A stretch of 64,000 nt of DNA. Origin: Betaproteobacteria bacterium (GTDB lineage Bacteria; Pseudomonadota; Gammaproteobacteria; Burkholderiales; JAEUOS01). Under the pieces are notes generated by a model that worked only from the letters and a program-made list of their open reading frames with translations, was not told the origin of the DNA and ran no database searches. The stretch spans positions 31,281-95,280 of the forward strand of contig JAQGMJ010000003.1 of NCBI GenBank assembly GCA_028292405.1. The letters are read 5' to 3'. The position numbers and the translations under genes are program-made. Of this stretch, positions 35,305-44,829 are shown one piece after another. The first letter of the stretch is position 1. Each line of letters opens with the position of its first letter.

Positions 35305-35535
35305 ACGAACGTTCCGGCCGGTATCCGGGCTGACGCCGACAGGCCGGACGCCTTCCCGTCGCCTGTGGAGGCGGCAGTGGCGGTTGTCCGGCCCTGCGGA
35401 TTGGAGTGCAAATCCGCGGCGCTTACCGTTGCGGGGGCAGCTCAGGTTGCCGAGGGGGCTTTATTAATGCGCACGGCCGCCCGGTCCCTGATTCCCGTTT
35501 TCCGAGGCCGTAAAGCCGGCTTCGGACACCGAAAA
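35305..35535 (-). promoter_or_regulatory. Cobalamin (B12) riboswitch
   Basis: Read on the minus strand, the leader has the class signatures in order: GGGAATCAGGGA, then GCCCCCGCAACGGTAAG, the B12 box GCCACTGCC, GACGGGAAGGC and the 3' AGCCCGGATACCGGCC. It lies 155 bases before the TTG of btuB and should shut off btuB-btuC-btuD when adenosylcobalamin is plentiful. Boundaries are approximate. The remaining leader to 35670 holds no gene. Confidence 0.95.
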
Positions 35536-35670
35536 CGGGGCGATTTTAACAGCCCCCCGGGTCGGACTGTGGCAAATCCGCCTCATCTCAAGGAAAACGT
35601 TTCCGATTCAACATTCAAAAAGTCGTATACTTCCTTGACTTGACTGGTTTTTTCATCGACCATCTCCACT

Positions 35671-35874
35671 ATGACCGAGCTCGAAAAACTGGAGCAAAAG
35701 CTCGCCCAGCTGGTGGCGCTTGCACAGCAGGTGCGCGAGGAGAATCGCGACCTGCGCATGCAGATGACCCGGCTGGAGAGCGAAAACAAGACGCTGCATG
35801 ACAAGGTCAATGCGGCGCGCGGCAAGCTTGAAACGTTGATCGAGCATTTGCCCGACGTGCCTGAGGAGGCGTAG
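35671..35874 (+). CDS. ZapB-like coiled-coil protein (TIGR02449 type)
   Basis: A 67-residue protein that is almost wholly a heptad-patterned coiled coil: EKLEQKLAQLVALAQQVREE, then LRMQMTRLESENKTLHDKV. Proteins of this type lie just upstream of zapA in many beta- and gammaproteobacteria and are thought to work with Z-ring proteins. The stop is 2 bases before the zapA start, so they are coupled. No good ribosome site is seen before the ATG. Confidence 0.8.
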   Translation: MTELEKLEQKLAQLVALAQQVREENRDLRMQMTRLESENKTLHDKVNAARGKLETLIEHLPDVPEEA

Positions 35875-35876
35875 AG

Positions 35877-36194
35877 ATGGCCCCGACCAAGACCGTAAAA
35901 AACGTCGACGTGGCGATCCTGGATCGCCAGTACCGCATTGCTTGCCCGGATGAAGAACGCGAAAGCCTGATGGCCGCGGTCGACTACTTGGACAAAAAAA
36001 TGCGTGAAATCAAGGACAGCGGCAAGATCGCCGGCACCGACCGCATCGCCGTGATGGCCGCGCTCAACATCACCCATGAATTGCTCGCCGCCAAGACCGG
36101 CGCCGGGTTTGACATCGGGGAATACAAGCGTAGAATGACCGCAATGAACACGCTTCTAGATGAAGCGTTGGCGAGCCAGGAAAAGTTGTTCTAG
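35877..36194 (+). CDS. zapA: Cell division protein ZapA
   Basis: A 105-residue ZapA that crosslinks FtsZ filaments at mid-cell. The N-terminal part has VDVAILDRQYRIACPDEE, followed by the helix LMAAVDYLDKKMREIKDSG and the long dimerising helix IAVMAALNITHELLA. Length and order before 6S RNA match the usual zapA-ssrS block. Confidence 0.93.
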   Translation: MAPTKTVKNVDVAILDRQYRIACPDEERESLMAAVDYLDKKMREIKDSGKIAGTDRIAVMAALNITHELLAAKTGAGFDIGEYKRRMTAMNTLLDEALASQEKLF

Positions 36195-36222
36195 GCCGCT
36201 GAAAGCCCCAAAGCAAGAGTGA

Positions 36223-36256
36223 TCTTAAGCGAGAAATTAAGGGGTTTCGCTTAAGA
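36223..36256. repeat. Perfect 10-base inverted repeat upstream of 6S RNA
   Basis: TCTTAAGCGA (36223-36232) and TCGCTTAAGA (36247-36256). It covers the expected promoter region of ssrS: TAAGAT at 36252-36257 is a good -10 for a start near 36261. It has no T tract, so an operator is as likely as a zapA terminator. Confidence 0.7.
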
Positions 36257-36260
36257 TGAA

Positions 36261-36470
36261 TTCCCTGCGGTGCTGGTCAAGGTCTGTACATTCCTTGAAC
36301 CAATAAGCTTAATGCTAGGCTACTGAAGAGTTTGATTGTTGTTGTGTGTCTCGTCTGCGTGTCATAGCGAAAGCTCCCTGACAGCACGCTCAAGACCCTG
36401 ATACGATCCTTGGAGGTAGCCGACCTGAACCGTAGGTTCAGGATGAGGGCCTGACCGCATTTGCGGGGAA
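36261..36470 (+). ncRNA. ssrS: 6S RNA
   Basis: Located directly after zapA, the standard place. The 5' end TTCCCTGCGG with TGGTCA pairs with 3' TGACCGCATTTGCGGGGAA to form the closing stem, and the interior has the purine/pyrimidine-rich strands and a large central bulge, ending in ACCTGAACCGTAGGTTCAGG as a side hairpin. About 210 bases, a little longer than the E. coli RNA of 184. It binds the sigma-70 holoenzyme in stationary phase. Ends are approximate. Confidence 0.85.
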
Positions 36471-36479
36471 CCAAACCAT

Positions 36480-36509
36480 CACTCAAAAGTGGAAACCTAC
36501 TTTTGAGTG
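36480..36509. repeat. Perfect 11-base inverted repeat downstream of 6S RNA
   Basis: CACTCAAAAGT and ACTTTTGAGTG with loop GGAAACCT, starting 10 bases after the mature 6S end. It is AT-rich and has no T run after it; possibly a processing or stability hairpin of the precursor. Confidence 0.75.
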
Positions 36510-36558
36510 GACTGATTGGGGAAAAATCACTGGCGGAGCCAGATGATTTTTACAACTT

Positions 36559-36589
36559 GAAAGCGGCGCGCGGCGCCGCTTTCTCTTTT
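36559..36589 (+). terminator. Rho-independent terminator after the 6S region
   Basis: GAAAGCGGCGC and GCGCCGCTTTC form an 11-base perfect stem, then TCTTTT. It separates the 6S transcript from the EVE gene. Confidence 0.85.
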
Positions 36590-36619
36590 GTACGAAGAAC
36601 CGTCCCGGAGACAAGGGCC

Positions 36620-37096
36620 ATGCAATACTGGCTGATGAAATCGGAACCCGACGAGGTTTCGATCGACGACCTGGCCAAGGCGCCGAAGCAGACGGTGCCG
36701 TGGTTCGGGGTGCGCAATTACCAGGCGCGCAATTACATGCGCGACCAGATGCAGGTCGGCGACCTGGTGTTCTTCTACCACTCCTCCTGTCCGGAGCCGG
36801 GTATCGCCGGCATCGCGAAGGTATCGGCGCCGGCGCACACGGACGATACGCAGTTCGACGTCAAGAGTCCGTACTACGACAAGGCCTCGAAGAAGGACAG
36901 CCCGCGCTGGGCTTGCGTGGATGTGAAGTTCGTGCAAAAGACGGACTTGATGTCGCTCGACCAGTTGCGCGAACACAAGGCGCTCGAGGGCATGATCGTG
37001 CTCAAGCGCGGCAACCGCTTGTCGATCACGCCGGTGAGCGCGCCCGAGTGGAAGTTCATCGCCAAGAAGCTGATGGGCGTGGACCTGGCGGCATGA
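36620..37096 (+). CDS. EVE-domain protein
   Basis: A 158-residue single EVE (PUA-like) domain, opening MQYWLMKSEPDEVSIDDL and containing WFGVRNYQARNYMRDQMQVGDLVFFYHS and PRWACVDVKF. The fold resembles readers of modified nucleic acid bases; no target is known for this stand-alone bacterial form. Its place after 6S RNA is common in betaproteobacteria. The 36620 start is set by the conserved MxYWLxKSEP opening; the frame open upstream overlaps the terminator. Confidence 0.9.
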   Translation: MQYWLMKSEPDEVSIDDLAKAPKQTVPWFGVRNYQARNYMRDQMQVGDLVFFYHSSCPEPGIAGIAKVSAPAHTDDTQFDVKSPYYDKASKKDSPRWACVDVKFVQKTDLMSLDQLREHKALEGMIVLKRGNRLSITPVSAPEWKFIAKKLMGVDLAA

Positions 37097-37133
37097 AGCG
37101 CTTCCCGGTCCGCGCGCCTTCGCGCGGGCTTCC

Positions 37134-37928
37134 ATGATCTGGCTCCTGGCCTATGCGGTCGGCGGCGTCACCGCGGGCTTTCTCGCGGGGCTCCTGGGCG
37201 TGGGCGGCGGCATGAGCATCGTACCGATCATCTCGGCGGTGCTGACAGCGCAAAAGCTGGCGCCGGATCATGTCATCCACATTTCGCTGGCCACCGCGAT
37301 GTGCTCGATCATCTTCACCTCTTCGGCCACCGCGATCCAGCATAACAAGCGCGGCGCGGTGGACTGGGCCATGTTCAGGCGCATGGCGCCGGGCATGGTC
37401 ACCGGCACCCTGCTGGCGACACTGTTCAGCGGCTACGTGCCGCAGCGCATGCTGGCGGTGGCGTTTTCGGTGATCGTGGTCGCGGCGGGCATCCAGATTC
37501 TGGCCGGCAAGAAGCCCGCGGCGGGCAAGGCGGTGCCGGGCACGCCGGTGATCTTCGCCTATACCCTGGTCGTGGGCATCATCGCCGGGCTGGTGTCGGC
37601 GGGTGGCGCCTTTCTCACCATGCCCTTCATGGTGTATTGCGGGGTGCCATTGATCGCCGCCATCGGCACCGGCGTGGCGCTGGCCATTCCGATCGCCATC
37701 ATGGGCAGCATCGGCTACATCGTTTCGGGCTGGAACGCTCCCGGGCTGCCGCCCTATACCCTGGGCTTCATCTACCTGCCGGCGCTGGCGGCGATTGTCT
37801 GCGCCAGCATCGCCGTGGTGCCGCTGGGGGTGCGCCTGGCGCACCGCTTGCCGGTGCAGACGCTGCGCCGCGCCTTCGCGGTGCTGTTGTTCCTGCTGGC
37901 GGCGAAAATGCTCTATTCCTATTGGTAG
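37134..37928 (+). CDS. TauE/SafE (TSUP) family membrane permease
   Basis: A 264-residue protein with about eight helices. GFLAGLLGVGGGMSIVPII at the start and GLVSAGGAFLTMPFMVYCGVPL in the middle are the two repeat motifs of the TSUP family, linked to export or import of sulfite, sulfoacetate and other organosulfur anions. The substrate is unknown. It starts 37 bases after the EVE gene. Confidence 0.88.
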   Translation: MIWLLAYAVGGVTAGFLAGLLGVGGGMSIVPIISAVLTAQKLAPDHVIHISLATAMCSIIFTSSATAIQHNKRGAVDWAMFRRMAPGMVTGTLLATLFSGYVPQRMLAVAFSVIVVAAGIQILAGKKPAAGKAVPGTPVIFAYTLVVGIIAGLVSAGGAFLTMPFMVYCGVPLIAAIGTGVALAIPIAIMGSIGYIVSGWNAPGLPPYTLGFIYLPALAAIVCASIAVVPLGVRLAHRLPVQTLRRAFAVLLFLLAAKMLYSYW

Positions 37929-37957
37929 CGGCACAAGCGCTGTCACGGGAGCGCTGC

Positions 37958-37963
37958 TAAACT
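37958..37963 (+). promoter_or_regulatory. Candidate extended -10 box for a leaderless nudC transcript
   Basis: TAAACT preceded by TGC (extended -10) ends 6 bases before the nudC ATG. A start site would fall near the ATG itself. No -35 is evident. Confidence 0.35.
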
Positions 37964-37969
37964 TCGGGG

Positions 37970-38830
37970 ATGATCCTGCCCTCCTCTTTCGAGCCCCTGT
38001 GGGAAGCGCCCGCGGGCTCGCCCACCGGCGGCCTCTGGTTCGTCTTTCATCGCGGCAACATCCTCATCGGCGGCACCCGCGAGGACCCGCGCATTCCCGA
38101 AGCCGGCACGGCCGACGCCCTGCCCGTGCCGGTGAGCGACCTGCGTTTTGTCGGCCTGCTGGGCGGCACCGCCTGCTGGGCGGCGCGCACGACCGAAAAG
38201 GAAGCGCCTGCCGGCTTTGCCTTCGAGGGCTTGCGCAGCCTTTTCAACCGCTTGCCGGACGAGTTTCTGGCCGTCGGCGGGCGCGCTATCCAGGTGCTGG
38301 AGTTCGATCGTACCCAACGCTATTGCGGCGCCTGTGCCACGCCTACCGTGATCCACGAAGGCGGCCGCTCGCGCAAATGCCCGAACTGCGGCGAGACCGG
38401 CTACGCCCGCGTGGCGCCGGCGATGATGGTGCTGATCAAGCGCGATGGCCCCAAGGGTCGCGAGCTGCTGATGGCGCGTAGCGGGCGCTTCGTCAACGGC
38501 ATGTATAGCGCGCTGGCGGGCTTCATCGAGCCCTCGGAGTCGATCGAGGACTGCATCCACCGCGAGGTGTTCGAAGAGGTCGGCGTGAAAGTCTCCGGCC
38601 TGCGCTACTACGGCAGCCAGGGCTGGCCGTTTCCGCACTCGCTGATGATCGCCTATGTGGCCGACTACGCCGGCGGCGACATCGTCTGCCAGGAGGACGA
38701 GATCGAGGACGCGCGCTGGTTTGCGCTAGACGACCTGCCGGTGCTGCCGAACCGCCTGTCGATCGCGCGGCGCCTGGTGAACGCCGTGATCGGCGAAGTG
38801 GACCCGAACCACCCTGCGCTCAAGGCCTGA
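37970..38830 (+). CDS. nudC: NAD(+)/NADH pyrophosphatase NudC
   Basis: A 286-residue Nudix hydrolase that cleaves NADH to NMNH and AMP and removes NAD caps from RNA. A zinc ribbon has RYCGACATPT and KCPNCGETGY, the Nudix box GFIEPSESIEDCIHREVFEE is complete, and the NudC-specific SQGWPFPHSLM follows (SQPWPFPxS in the family). Length agrees. Single gene ending at a terminator. Confidence 0.93.
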   Translation: MILPSSFEPLWEAPAGSPTGGLWFVFHRGNILIGGTREDPRIPEAGTADALPVPVSDLRFVGLLGGTACWAARTTEKEAPAGFAFEGLRSLFNRLPDEFLAVGGRAIQVLEFDRTQRYCGACATPTVIHEGGRSRKCPNCGETGYARVAPAMMVLIKRDGPKGRELLMARSGRFVNGMYSALAGFIEPSESIEDCIHREVFEEVGVKVSGLRYYGSQGWPFPHSLMIAYVADYAGGDIVCQEDEIEDARWFALDDLPVLPNRLSIARRLVNAVIGEVDPNHPALKA

Positions 38831-38844
38831 AACGCATTTCAACC

Positions 38845-38875
38845 AAAAAGGCCGGCGCAATGCGCTGGCCTTTTT
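38845..38875. terminator. Bidirectional terminator between nudC and bdhA
   Basis: AAAAAGGCCGGCGC, loop AAT, GCGCTGGCCTTTTT, with one G-T pair. The convergent genes on both sides are probably both ended here. Confidence 0.88.
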
Positions 38876-38887
38876 GTTTTGCGCCGC

Positions 38888-39670
38888 TTATTGCATGAAC
38901 CAGCCGTGGCTCACCACCATCGACTGGCCGGTGAGCGCATTGGTCGGAAAGGAGGCGAACATCAGGGCCACCTGGGCGACGTCGTCCGTGGTGGTGAATT
39001 CGCCGTCCACGGTTTCCTTCAGCATCACGTCCTTGATCACCTGCGCCTCGGTGATGCCCAGGGTCTTGGCCTGCTCGGGAATCTGCTTGTCCACCAGCGG
39101 GGTGCGCACGAAGCCGGGGCAGATGACATTGGCGCGCACGTTGTGCTTGGCGCCCTCTTTCGCCACCACCTTGCACAGGCCGATCAGGCCATGCTTGGCC
39201 GTGACGTACGGGGCCTTGAGCACCGAAGCTTCCTTCGAATGCACCGAGCCCATGTAGATCACCGAGCCGCCGCGGCCGGAGGCGTACATGCTTTTCAGGC
39301 AGGCGCGGGTGGTGAGAAAGGCGCCGTCGAGGTGGATGGCGAGCATCTTCTTCCAGTCGGAGAAAGCGAACTCCTCGACCGGGTGGACAATCTGGATGCC
39401 GGCGTTGCTGATCAGGATGTCGATCGGGCCCATCGCATCGGTGGCGGCCTTGACCGAGGCATCGACCTGTGCTTCGTCGGTCACGTCCACGCCCACGCCC
39501 ATGGCTTGCGTGCCGCCCTTGGCGATCTCGGCAGCGGTGGCATCGGCCGCCGCTTTGTTCAGATCCGCCACCACGATTTTCGCGCCTTCGCGCGCGAAGA
39601 CGATGGCGATTTCGCGGCCAATGCCGCTGGCGGCGCCGGTGATGTAGGCAACTTTGTCCTTGAGCAGCAT
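38888..39670 (-). CDS. bdhA: D-3-hydroxybutyrate dehydrogenase
   Basis: A 260-residue short-chain dehydrogenase converting 3-hydroxybutyrate and acetoacetate with NAD. The Rossmann turn [13 protein letters not shown] in ISNAGIQIV, catalytic Ser in [11 protein letters not shown] and YxxxK in [12 protein letters not shown] are present; the substrate-type segments [21 protein letters not shown] and [18 protein letters not shown] match BdhA rather than general SDRs. Downstream of acetoacetate decarboxylase and a patatin, consistent with mobilising polyhydroxybutyrate products. Confidence 0.92.
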   Translation of the reverse strand: MLLKDKVAYITGAASGIGREIAIVFAREGAKIVVADLNKAAADATAAEIAKGGTQAMGVGVDVTDEAQVDASVKAATDAMGPIDILISNAGIQIVHPVEEFAFSDWKKMLAIHLDGAFLTTRACLKSMYASGRGGSVIYMGSVHSKEASVLKAPYVTAKHGLIGLCKVVAKEGAKHNVRANVICPGFVRTPLVDKQIPEQAKTLGITEAQVIKDVMLKETVDGEFTTTDDVAQVALMFASFPTNALTGQSMVVSHGWFMQ

Positions 39671-39726
39671 GAGAGACTCCTTTGTGTTTGCGCGGGGCCT
39701 AGCCCGCGAGGGATTGCGTATCTGTC

Positions 39727-40470
39727 CTAAACGGGAGCGAGATAGTCGTGCACTACCTCGCCCAGGTCCAGCGTCAGGTCGACGACAAAATGCAAAGCCG
39801 AGATCACCTTGCGCACCGGCAAGTCTGCCACAGGCGCCAGCGCATGCGGGTGCAGGTCCAGCGATGCCGGGCCGGTCCAGGCGCCCTTGAGGTTAACCTC
39901 GGTGGTGTAGTAGCGCACCAGTTCGCAAATGCGCGCGCTGCCATCGACGTGCGGTATGATCTTCACCAGGTAGTTGGGCGCCGCCAGCGATTTCTCCAAG
40001 GCAGCGTACTCGGCGCGGTTGTGCTTGAAGCCCATGGTGGCGGTGGCGATGCGTACCGGGCCGTAGTCGAGGGTGCCGATCAGGGTGTCGATATCCACAT
40101 GCAGGGTCGGCTGCGCCAGCTTTTTCGGGAAGCCCCAGATCTCGCGGCCACCGGCGATCGGCGGGTGGTCGTTCAGGTACATCGAGTGCACGTAGCCGCC
40201 ATCGCGGCCGTCGTAGCGTACCGGGATCACCTGGCCGGACTCGCAGTAGTCGCCAAAACCGGTGGAGTCCGGCATCTTGATGAACTCGTACTTGACGTGC
40301 GGCACGGTGAGTTCGAGCGGCTCGGGCACCACCGCGCGCAGGGCGTCCATGTCCGTCTCATACGTGATGATCAGGTACTCACGATTGACGAAACGGTAAG
40401 GCCCGCGCGGAAACGCCGGGCTGGTGAGCGGCATGGCAAAGGCGGTGGCTTTGACGGTAGCGATGTCCAT
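39727..40470 (-). CDS. adc: Acetoacetate decarboxylase
   Basis: A 247-residue protein of the Adc family, turning acetoacetate to acetone and CO2. The Schiff-base lysine lies in [30 protein letters not shown] precedes it. The 40470 start is chosen because the family N-terminus ([15 protein letters not shown]) begins there; an upstream open frame overlaps the patatin end. Between the patatin and bdhA genes, so the three are likely one operon for ketone-body handling. Confidence 0.9.
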   Translation of the reverse strand: MDIATVKATAFAMPLTSPAFPRGPYRFVNREYLIITYETDMDALRAVVPEPLELTVPHVKYEFIKMPDSTGFGDYCESGQVIPVRYDGRDGGYVHSMYLNDHPPIAGGREIWGFPKKLAQPTLHVDIDTLIGTLDYGPVRIATATMGFKHNRAEYAALEKSLAAPNYLVKIIPHVDGSARICELVRYYTTEVNLKGAWTGPASLDLHPHALAPVADLPVRKVISALHFVVDLTLDLGEVVHDYLAPV

Positions 40471-40538
40471 GGGTCGTTCGTATTCCGGGTAGCGTAGCGG
40501 GTTGTCGAAACGGGCGGGTTTTGGTGGCGGGTGGCGAG

Positions 40539-41684
40539 CTAGGTCTTGATCTTGTCGTGCGCGAGGTCGTAGACCACCACGCCGTCTTCCAGACGGGAGC
40601 GCGTCAGCCATTCGGGATGCGCGATGGTGCGTTCCATGTCGCGGCGGCCGGCGGCCCAATGCTCGGTCACGGTCATGCGCGCAAATTCATAGTCTTTCGA
40701 CTCTAGCTCGAACTGGCTCTGCCGATAGATCAGGTGCACGATATCGACGTGGGCGGCGCGATTATTCTCGGCCAGGAATTTGACGTCGGGGTCGTTGCGC
40801 ATGCGCGCCGGCAGCTTGGCGATGACGTTTTGCAGGGCCTGCTTGGTGCGCTGCAGTTCGGCCGCTTTGTCGGTATTGAAACGGGTGCGGCTGGAGTACA
40901 TGATGTCCTTCATCCGCGACTGCACCGCCGCCATATTGACCGGCAGCACGCCGCGGGCGGGAAACAGGTCGACCTGCGCCACCAGGGTCTTTTTGTAGCC
41001 GCGGTTGTCGAGAACGTATTGCAGGGGCGTGTTGGAGACGATGCCGCCGTCCCAGTAATACTCGCCGTCGATCAGCATCGGCGGGAACGCCGGCGGCAGC
41101 GCGCCGCTGGCCATGATGTGTTCGGGACCGATCAGTTGCCGGGTGTTGTCGAAATACACCGAGTTGCCGGTGCGCACATTGGCCGCGCCCACCGACAGGC
41201 GCACCTTCTTGCTGTTGATCAGGTCGAAATCGACCAGCTTTTCCAGTGTGGCGCGCAGCGGGCTGGTGTCGTAAAAACTGATCGCTTCCTGGGTGCCTTC
41301 GGTCTGCAGAAAAGGCGGCGGCATGCGGGGCTGGTAAAAACCCGGCACACCCGCCATCGCGGCCATAGCCGCACTGGCCTGGTGAAACATCTGGCGCTGG
41401 AAATCCCATAGCGGTGTCACCCCGCTGCTGCCGGAAGACACCAGTTCCCAGAATTCGCGCAGGCGCTCGACCCGGCGCGCAGGCGGGTTGCCGACGATCA
41501 GCGCAGCGTTGATCGCGCCAATGGACACCCCCGCGACCCAGTGCGGCTCGGTGGGAATGGTGGCGATTTCCTCGAACACGCCGGCCTGGTAGGCGCCTAA
41601 AGCACCGCCACCCTGCAGGACCAGGGCGATGTGCTCGTGGTCAAGCTTGATCTTTTTCTGGATATTCTTGATCGCTGTAGCCAT
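40539..41684 (-). CDS. Patatin-like phospholipase family protein
   Basis: A 381-residue patatin with [11 protein letters not shown] (oxyanion loop), the nucleophile serine in [11 protein letters not shown] and the dyad Asp in [11 protein letters not shown]. The C-terminal 100 residues ([17 protein letters not shown] and after) match the DUF3734 extension. No signal peptide. Its place upstream of adc and bdhA is a recurrent betaproteobacterial arrangement and suggests intracellular lipid or PHB granule metabolism; this is an inference. Confidence 0.88.
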   Translation of the reverse strand: MATAIKNIQKKIKLDHEHIALVLQGGGALGAYQAGVFEEIATIPTEPHWVAGVSIGAINAALIVGNPPARRVERLREFWELVSSGSSGVTPLWDFQRQMFHQASAAMAAMAGVPGFYQPRMPPPFLQTEGTQEAISFYDTSPLRATLEKLVDFDLINSKKVRLSVGAANVRTGNSVYFDNTRQLIGPEHIMASGALPPAFPPMLIDGEYYWDGGIVSNTPLQYVLDNRGYKKTLVAQVDLFPARGVLPVNMAAVQSRMKDIMYSSRTRFNTDKAAELQRTKQALQNVIAKLPARMRNDPDVKFLAENNRAAHVDIVHLIYRQSQFELESKDYEFARMTVTEHWAAGRRDMERTIAHPEWLTRSRLEDGVVVYDLAHDKIKT

Positions 41685-41810
41685 AACCTCTTTCGTCGGA
41701 CGGCAACGTTGTTATGACGCAAGAACATTGCCAAAATGTGTCAGGGACTTGTTAAAAGCGCGCAAAAACCGCGTGCTGCCTGGCGCACCGCCGGTCTTTG
41801 CCGCCCGCTG

Positions 41811-42497
41811 CTAGAGAGCGGCGAGCGCGCCTTCGCGCAGTTCGAACTTGCGGTCCAGCCGGGCGGCCAGTGCAGGGTCATGCGTGACGACCACAAAAGC
41901 GGTGTTGAAGCGCTTTTTCAGGTCGAGCATCAGGTCGAACACGCGGGCGGCGTTCTCGCGGTCGAGGTTGCCGGTGGGCTCGTCGGCCAGCACGCATTGC
42001 GGGCGTGTCACCAGAGCGCGCGCCAGGGCGGCACGCTGGCGCTCGCCGCCGGAGAGTTCGCCCGGGGTGTGATCGACGCGGCTGGCTAGGCCGACGCTGT
42101 CGAGCACGGCTCGCGCCGCGGCTTCCGCTTCCGCGCGGCTGCCACCACGGATGATCAGTGGCATCGCCACGTTCTCCAGCGCGGTGAAGTCCGGCAGCAG
42201 GTGGTGGAACTGGTAGACGAAGCCCAGCGCCGCATTACGCAGGCGGCCGCGCTCGGCCTCGTTCATCTGCCCCATCGGCCGGCCGGCGACGCTGACCGTG
42301 CCGGCGGAAGCGTTATCGAGCCCGCCGAGTAAATGCAGCAAGGTGCTCTTGCCCGAGCCGGAAGCACCGATGATCGCCACGCTCTCGCCGGCGACGATAT
42401 CGATGTCGATGCTCCTGAGCACGGTGAGCGCCTGCGGCCCTTCGCGGTAGGTCTTGGCCAGGCCGCGCGCGCTGATGATGTTGGCGGTCTCACTCAT
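41811..42497 (-). CDS. lolD: Lipoprotein-releasing ABC transporter ATPase LolD
   Basis: A 228-residue ATPase: Walker [10 protein letters not shown], the LolD-type Q-loop region [22 protein letters not shown], signature [11 protein letters not shown], Walker [12 protein letters not shown]. It powers release of outer-membrane lipoproteins from the inner membrane. Overlaps the permease gene by 8 bases. Confidence 0.95.
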   Translation of the reverse strand: MSETANIISARGLAKTYREGPQALTVLRSIDIDIVAGESVAIIGASGSGKSTLLHLLGGLDNASAGTVSVAGRPMGQMNEAERGRLRNAALGFVYQFHHLLPDFTALENVAMPLIIRGGSRAEAEAAARAVLDSVGLASRVDHTPGELSGGERQRAALARALVTRPQCVLADEPTGNLDRENAARVFDLMLDLKKRFNTAFVVVTHDPALAARLDRKFELREGALAAL

Positions 42498-43746
42498 AGC
42501 GCAGGGCCTCCGCCGGCTGGATGCGCGCGGCGCGCCAGCTCGGGTAGATGGTAGCGAGCAGGCTCAGCACCAGCGAGGTGACGACGATGAAGGCGATGTC
42601 CGGCAACTGCGGGTCGGAAGGCAGGGAGTTGATGAAGTAGATGTCCTTGGCGAGGAACTGGATGCCCAGCAGGTGCTCGATGGCCGGCACCCAGGTCGGA
42701 ATGTTCAGCGCCGTGACAATGCCGACCAAGGCACCGACAATGGTGCCGAGTGAGCCGGAGACACTGCCGGCAATCATGAAGATTTTCTGGATGGACCGCG
42801 GACTCGCGCCCAGGGTGCGCAGGATGGCGATGTCGGCGCGCTTGTCGGTGACCATCATCACCAGCATCGACACGAGGTTGAAGGCGGCCACCGCGACGAT
42901 GAGCGTCAGGATGATGAACATCATGCGCTTTTCCACCTGCACCGCGGCGAACCAGCTGCGGTTGATGCGACCCCAATCGCGGATCAGCAGGTCGCCGGTA
43001 AGGGTGTGCGACAGCTCCTCGGCAATCTGCGGCGCATCGTACAAATTGGTGGTCTTCAGGCGCACGCCGGTGGCGCCCTCTACGCGAAACAGTTTTTGCG
43101 CGTCTTCCATCGCCACCAGAGCAAGAGCCGAGTCGTACTCGAAGTGGCCGGACTCGAACACGCCGGTGACGTTGAACTGTTTCAGGCGCGGCACCACGCC
43201 GGCGGGGGTGAGATTGCCTTGCGGCGCGATCAGCGTCACCTTGTCGCCGATGCGCACGCCCAGGGCGCGCGCCAACTCGATGCCCAGCATGACGTTGAAG
43301 CCCTCGGGCTTCAGGTCGGTCAGCTGGCCGGCCTTCATTTGCAGGCTGGCGACCTGGGCCTCAAGCTCAGGCTTGATGCCGCGGATCACCGCGCCGCGCA
43401 CGGAGTCGCCGTTGACCAGCATGGCCTGGGCTTCCACATAGGGGGCGCCGGAAACGACACGCTTGTTCTGCTTTGCTTCGACCAAAAGCTTTTGCCAGTC
43501 GTCGACCGTGCCGTTGGCGCCGAACACTTCGATGTGCGAGACCACCGAGAGCATGCGGTCGCGCACTTCCTTCTGGAAGCCGTTCATCACCGAGAGCACG
43601 ATGATCAGCGCGGCCACGCCCAGGGCGATGCCGATCACCGAGGCCAAGGAGATGAAGGAGATGAAACCGTTCTTGTTGGCGGTGCGCCTGGCGCGTACAT
43701 AGCGCAGGCCGACGAGCAGCTCGAACGGGAGCCGGGAAATCTGCAT
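42490..43746 (-). CDS. lolC: Lipoprotein-releasing ABC transporter permease LolC/LolE
   Basis: A 418-residue permease with an N-terminal helix ([28 protein letters not shown]), a large periplasmic domain and three C-terminal helices of the FtsX type (residues about 275-410). Only one permease gene is present, as is usual outside enterobacteria where a single LolF-like protein replaces LolC and LolE. The C-terminal [11 protein letters not shown] is conserved. Confidence 0.93.
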   Translation of the reverse strand: MQISRLPFELLVGLRYVRARRTANKNGFISFISLASVIGIALGVAALIIVLSVMNGFQKEVRDRMLSVVSHIEVFGANGTVDDWQKLLVEAKQNKRVVSGAPYVEAQAMLVNGDSVRGAVIRGIKPELEAQVASLQMKAGQLTDLKPEGFNVMLGIELARALGVRIGDKVTLIAPQGNLTPAGVVPRLKQFNVTGVFESGHFEYDSALALVAMEDAQKLFRVEGATGVRLKTTNLYDAPQIAEELSHTLTGDLLIRDWGRINRSWFAAVQVEKRMMFIILTLIVAVAAFNLVSMLVMMVTDKRADIAILRTLGASPRSIQKIFMIAGSVSGSLGTIVGALVGIVTALNIPTWVPAIEHLLGIQFLAKDIYFINSLPSDPQLPDIAFIVVTSLVLSLLATIYPSWRAARIQPAEALRYE

Positions 43747-43917
43747 GGGGCGGATGCTACCTTATCCGCATGCCTGCGGCCGGACGGCGCGAGGCGGGAG
43801 AGAAGTCCGCTGCTTCGGGAAAACGCATACGCTTGTGACCATGGTTGGCTCTTGTTCGTTCAACTGCATACGCGGAAACAAATGCCGGATGTTCCGGCGC
43901 CCTGCCCTACCCTGCGC

Positions 43918-44472
43918 TCATTCCCACTCGCCGCGGCTGATCTTTTCCAGCCAGAACAGGCTGATCACGGTCTTGACGTCGCTGACCTTGCCTTCGCGCA
44001 CCCATTGCAGCGCCTCTCCCGGCTCGACTTCCATCACTTCGAGGAACTCGCCCGGGTCCAGCTTACGCTCACCGCCGGTGAGGCCGCGCGCCAGGAAGAT
44101 CTCGATGATCTCGTCCGAATAGGCGATCAGCGGGTGGATGGTGGTGAGATGGCGCCACTCCTGCGCGACATAGCCGGTCTCTTCCTTCAGCTCGCGCTTG
44201 GCGGTGTTGAGGATGTCTTCGCCCGGGTCGATCTTGCCAGCGGGGATTTCGATGAAGTCGCGGTGATGCGGGTAGCGGTGCTGGCGTTCCATCAGCAGCT
44301 TGCCGTTGGGCAATAGCGCGATGATGGCGACGGCGCCGGGATGCTTGATGTATTCGCGGGTGCTCTCGTGGCCGTCGGAGAGGCGCACACGGTCCTTGAA
44401 CACCTTCAGCAAGCGGCCGTCGAACACCTGCTCGGAATCGATCTGCTTCTCGGTGAAGTCGTCCTGGCTCAT
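43918..44472 (-). CDS. nudF: ADP-ribose pyrophosphatase (Nudix)
   Basis: A 184-residue Nudix hydrolase. The Nudix box is GKIDPGEDILNTAKRELKEETG, preceded by ERQHRYPHHRDFIEIPAG and followed by proline-containing LTTIHPLIAYSDEIIEIFLA, the ADPRase arrangement. It should split ADP-ribose to AMP and ribose 5-phosphate. Overlaps the DUF2818 gene by 4 bases and so joins the tail of the nuo operon. Confidence 0.88.
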   Translation of the reverse strand: MSQDDFTEKQIDSEQVFDGRLLKVFKDRVRLSDGHESTREYIKHPGAVAIIALLPNGKLLMERQHRYPHHRDFIEIPAGKIDPGEDILNTAKRELKEETGYVAQEWRHLTTIHPLIAYSDEIIEIFLARGLTGGERKLDPGEFLEVMEVEPGEALQWVREGKVSDVKTVISLFWLEKISRGEWE

Positions 44473-44780
44473 GCTTGCGTGTGCTTCCAGAAATACCGGT
44501 AGACAAAGCCGGGGTAGGCGAACACCACCAGCAGCAGGCCGTTGACCCAGTAGAACTGCCAGGTCTGCGGATAAATATCGCCCTGCCGCGACTCCAGCGC
44601 CAGGCCCAGGCCGGTGACCAAGCCATAGAGCACCGCCAGCTCCAGCAAGCGCCAGGCAAAGCCGGGGAAGCCGCTTTTGACGGGGCCGAAGCCGAACAGG
44701 CGCGTGAGAATGAACGGCAGGTTGGCGGCGGCCATCGCCACCGCCAGCAAAAACCAGATCGCGGGTTGAAAGCCAGTCAC
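44469..44780 (-). CDS. DUF2818 membrane protein
   Basis: A 103-residue protein with three hydrophobic segments (about 7-27, 42-62, 77-97), containing PVKSGFPGFAWRLLELAVLY and ending VFAYPGFVYRYFWKH, the DUF2818 pattern. It follows nuoN in many betaproteobacteria. It may help complex I assembly, but this is unproven. Confidence 0.85.
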   Translation of the reverse strand: MTGFQPAIWFLLAVAMAAANLPFILTRLFGFGPVKSGFPGFAWRLLELAVLYGLVTGLGLALESRQGDIYPQTWQFYWVNGLLLVVFAYPGFVYRYFWKHTQA

Positions 44781-44829
44781 TGGACCGCGGGCAGCCGGGC
44801 GGGGGTCATAGCGCGGGTCATAGCCGACC

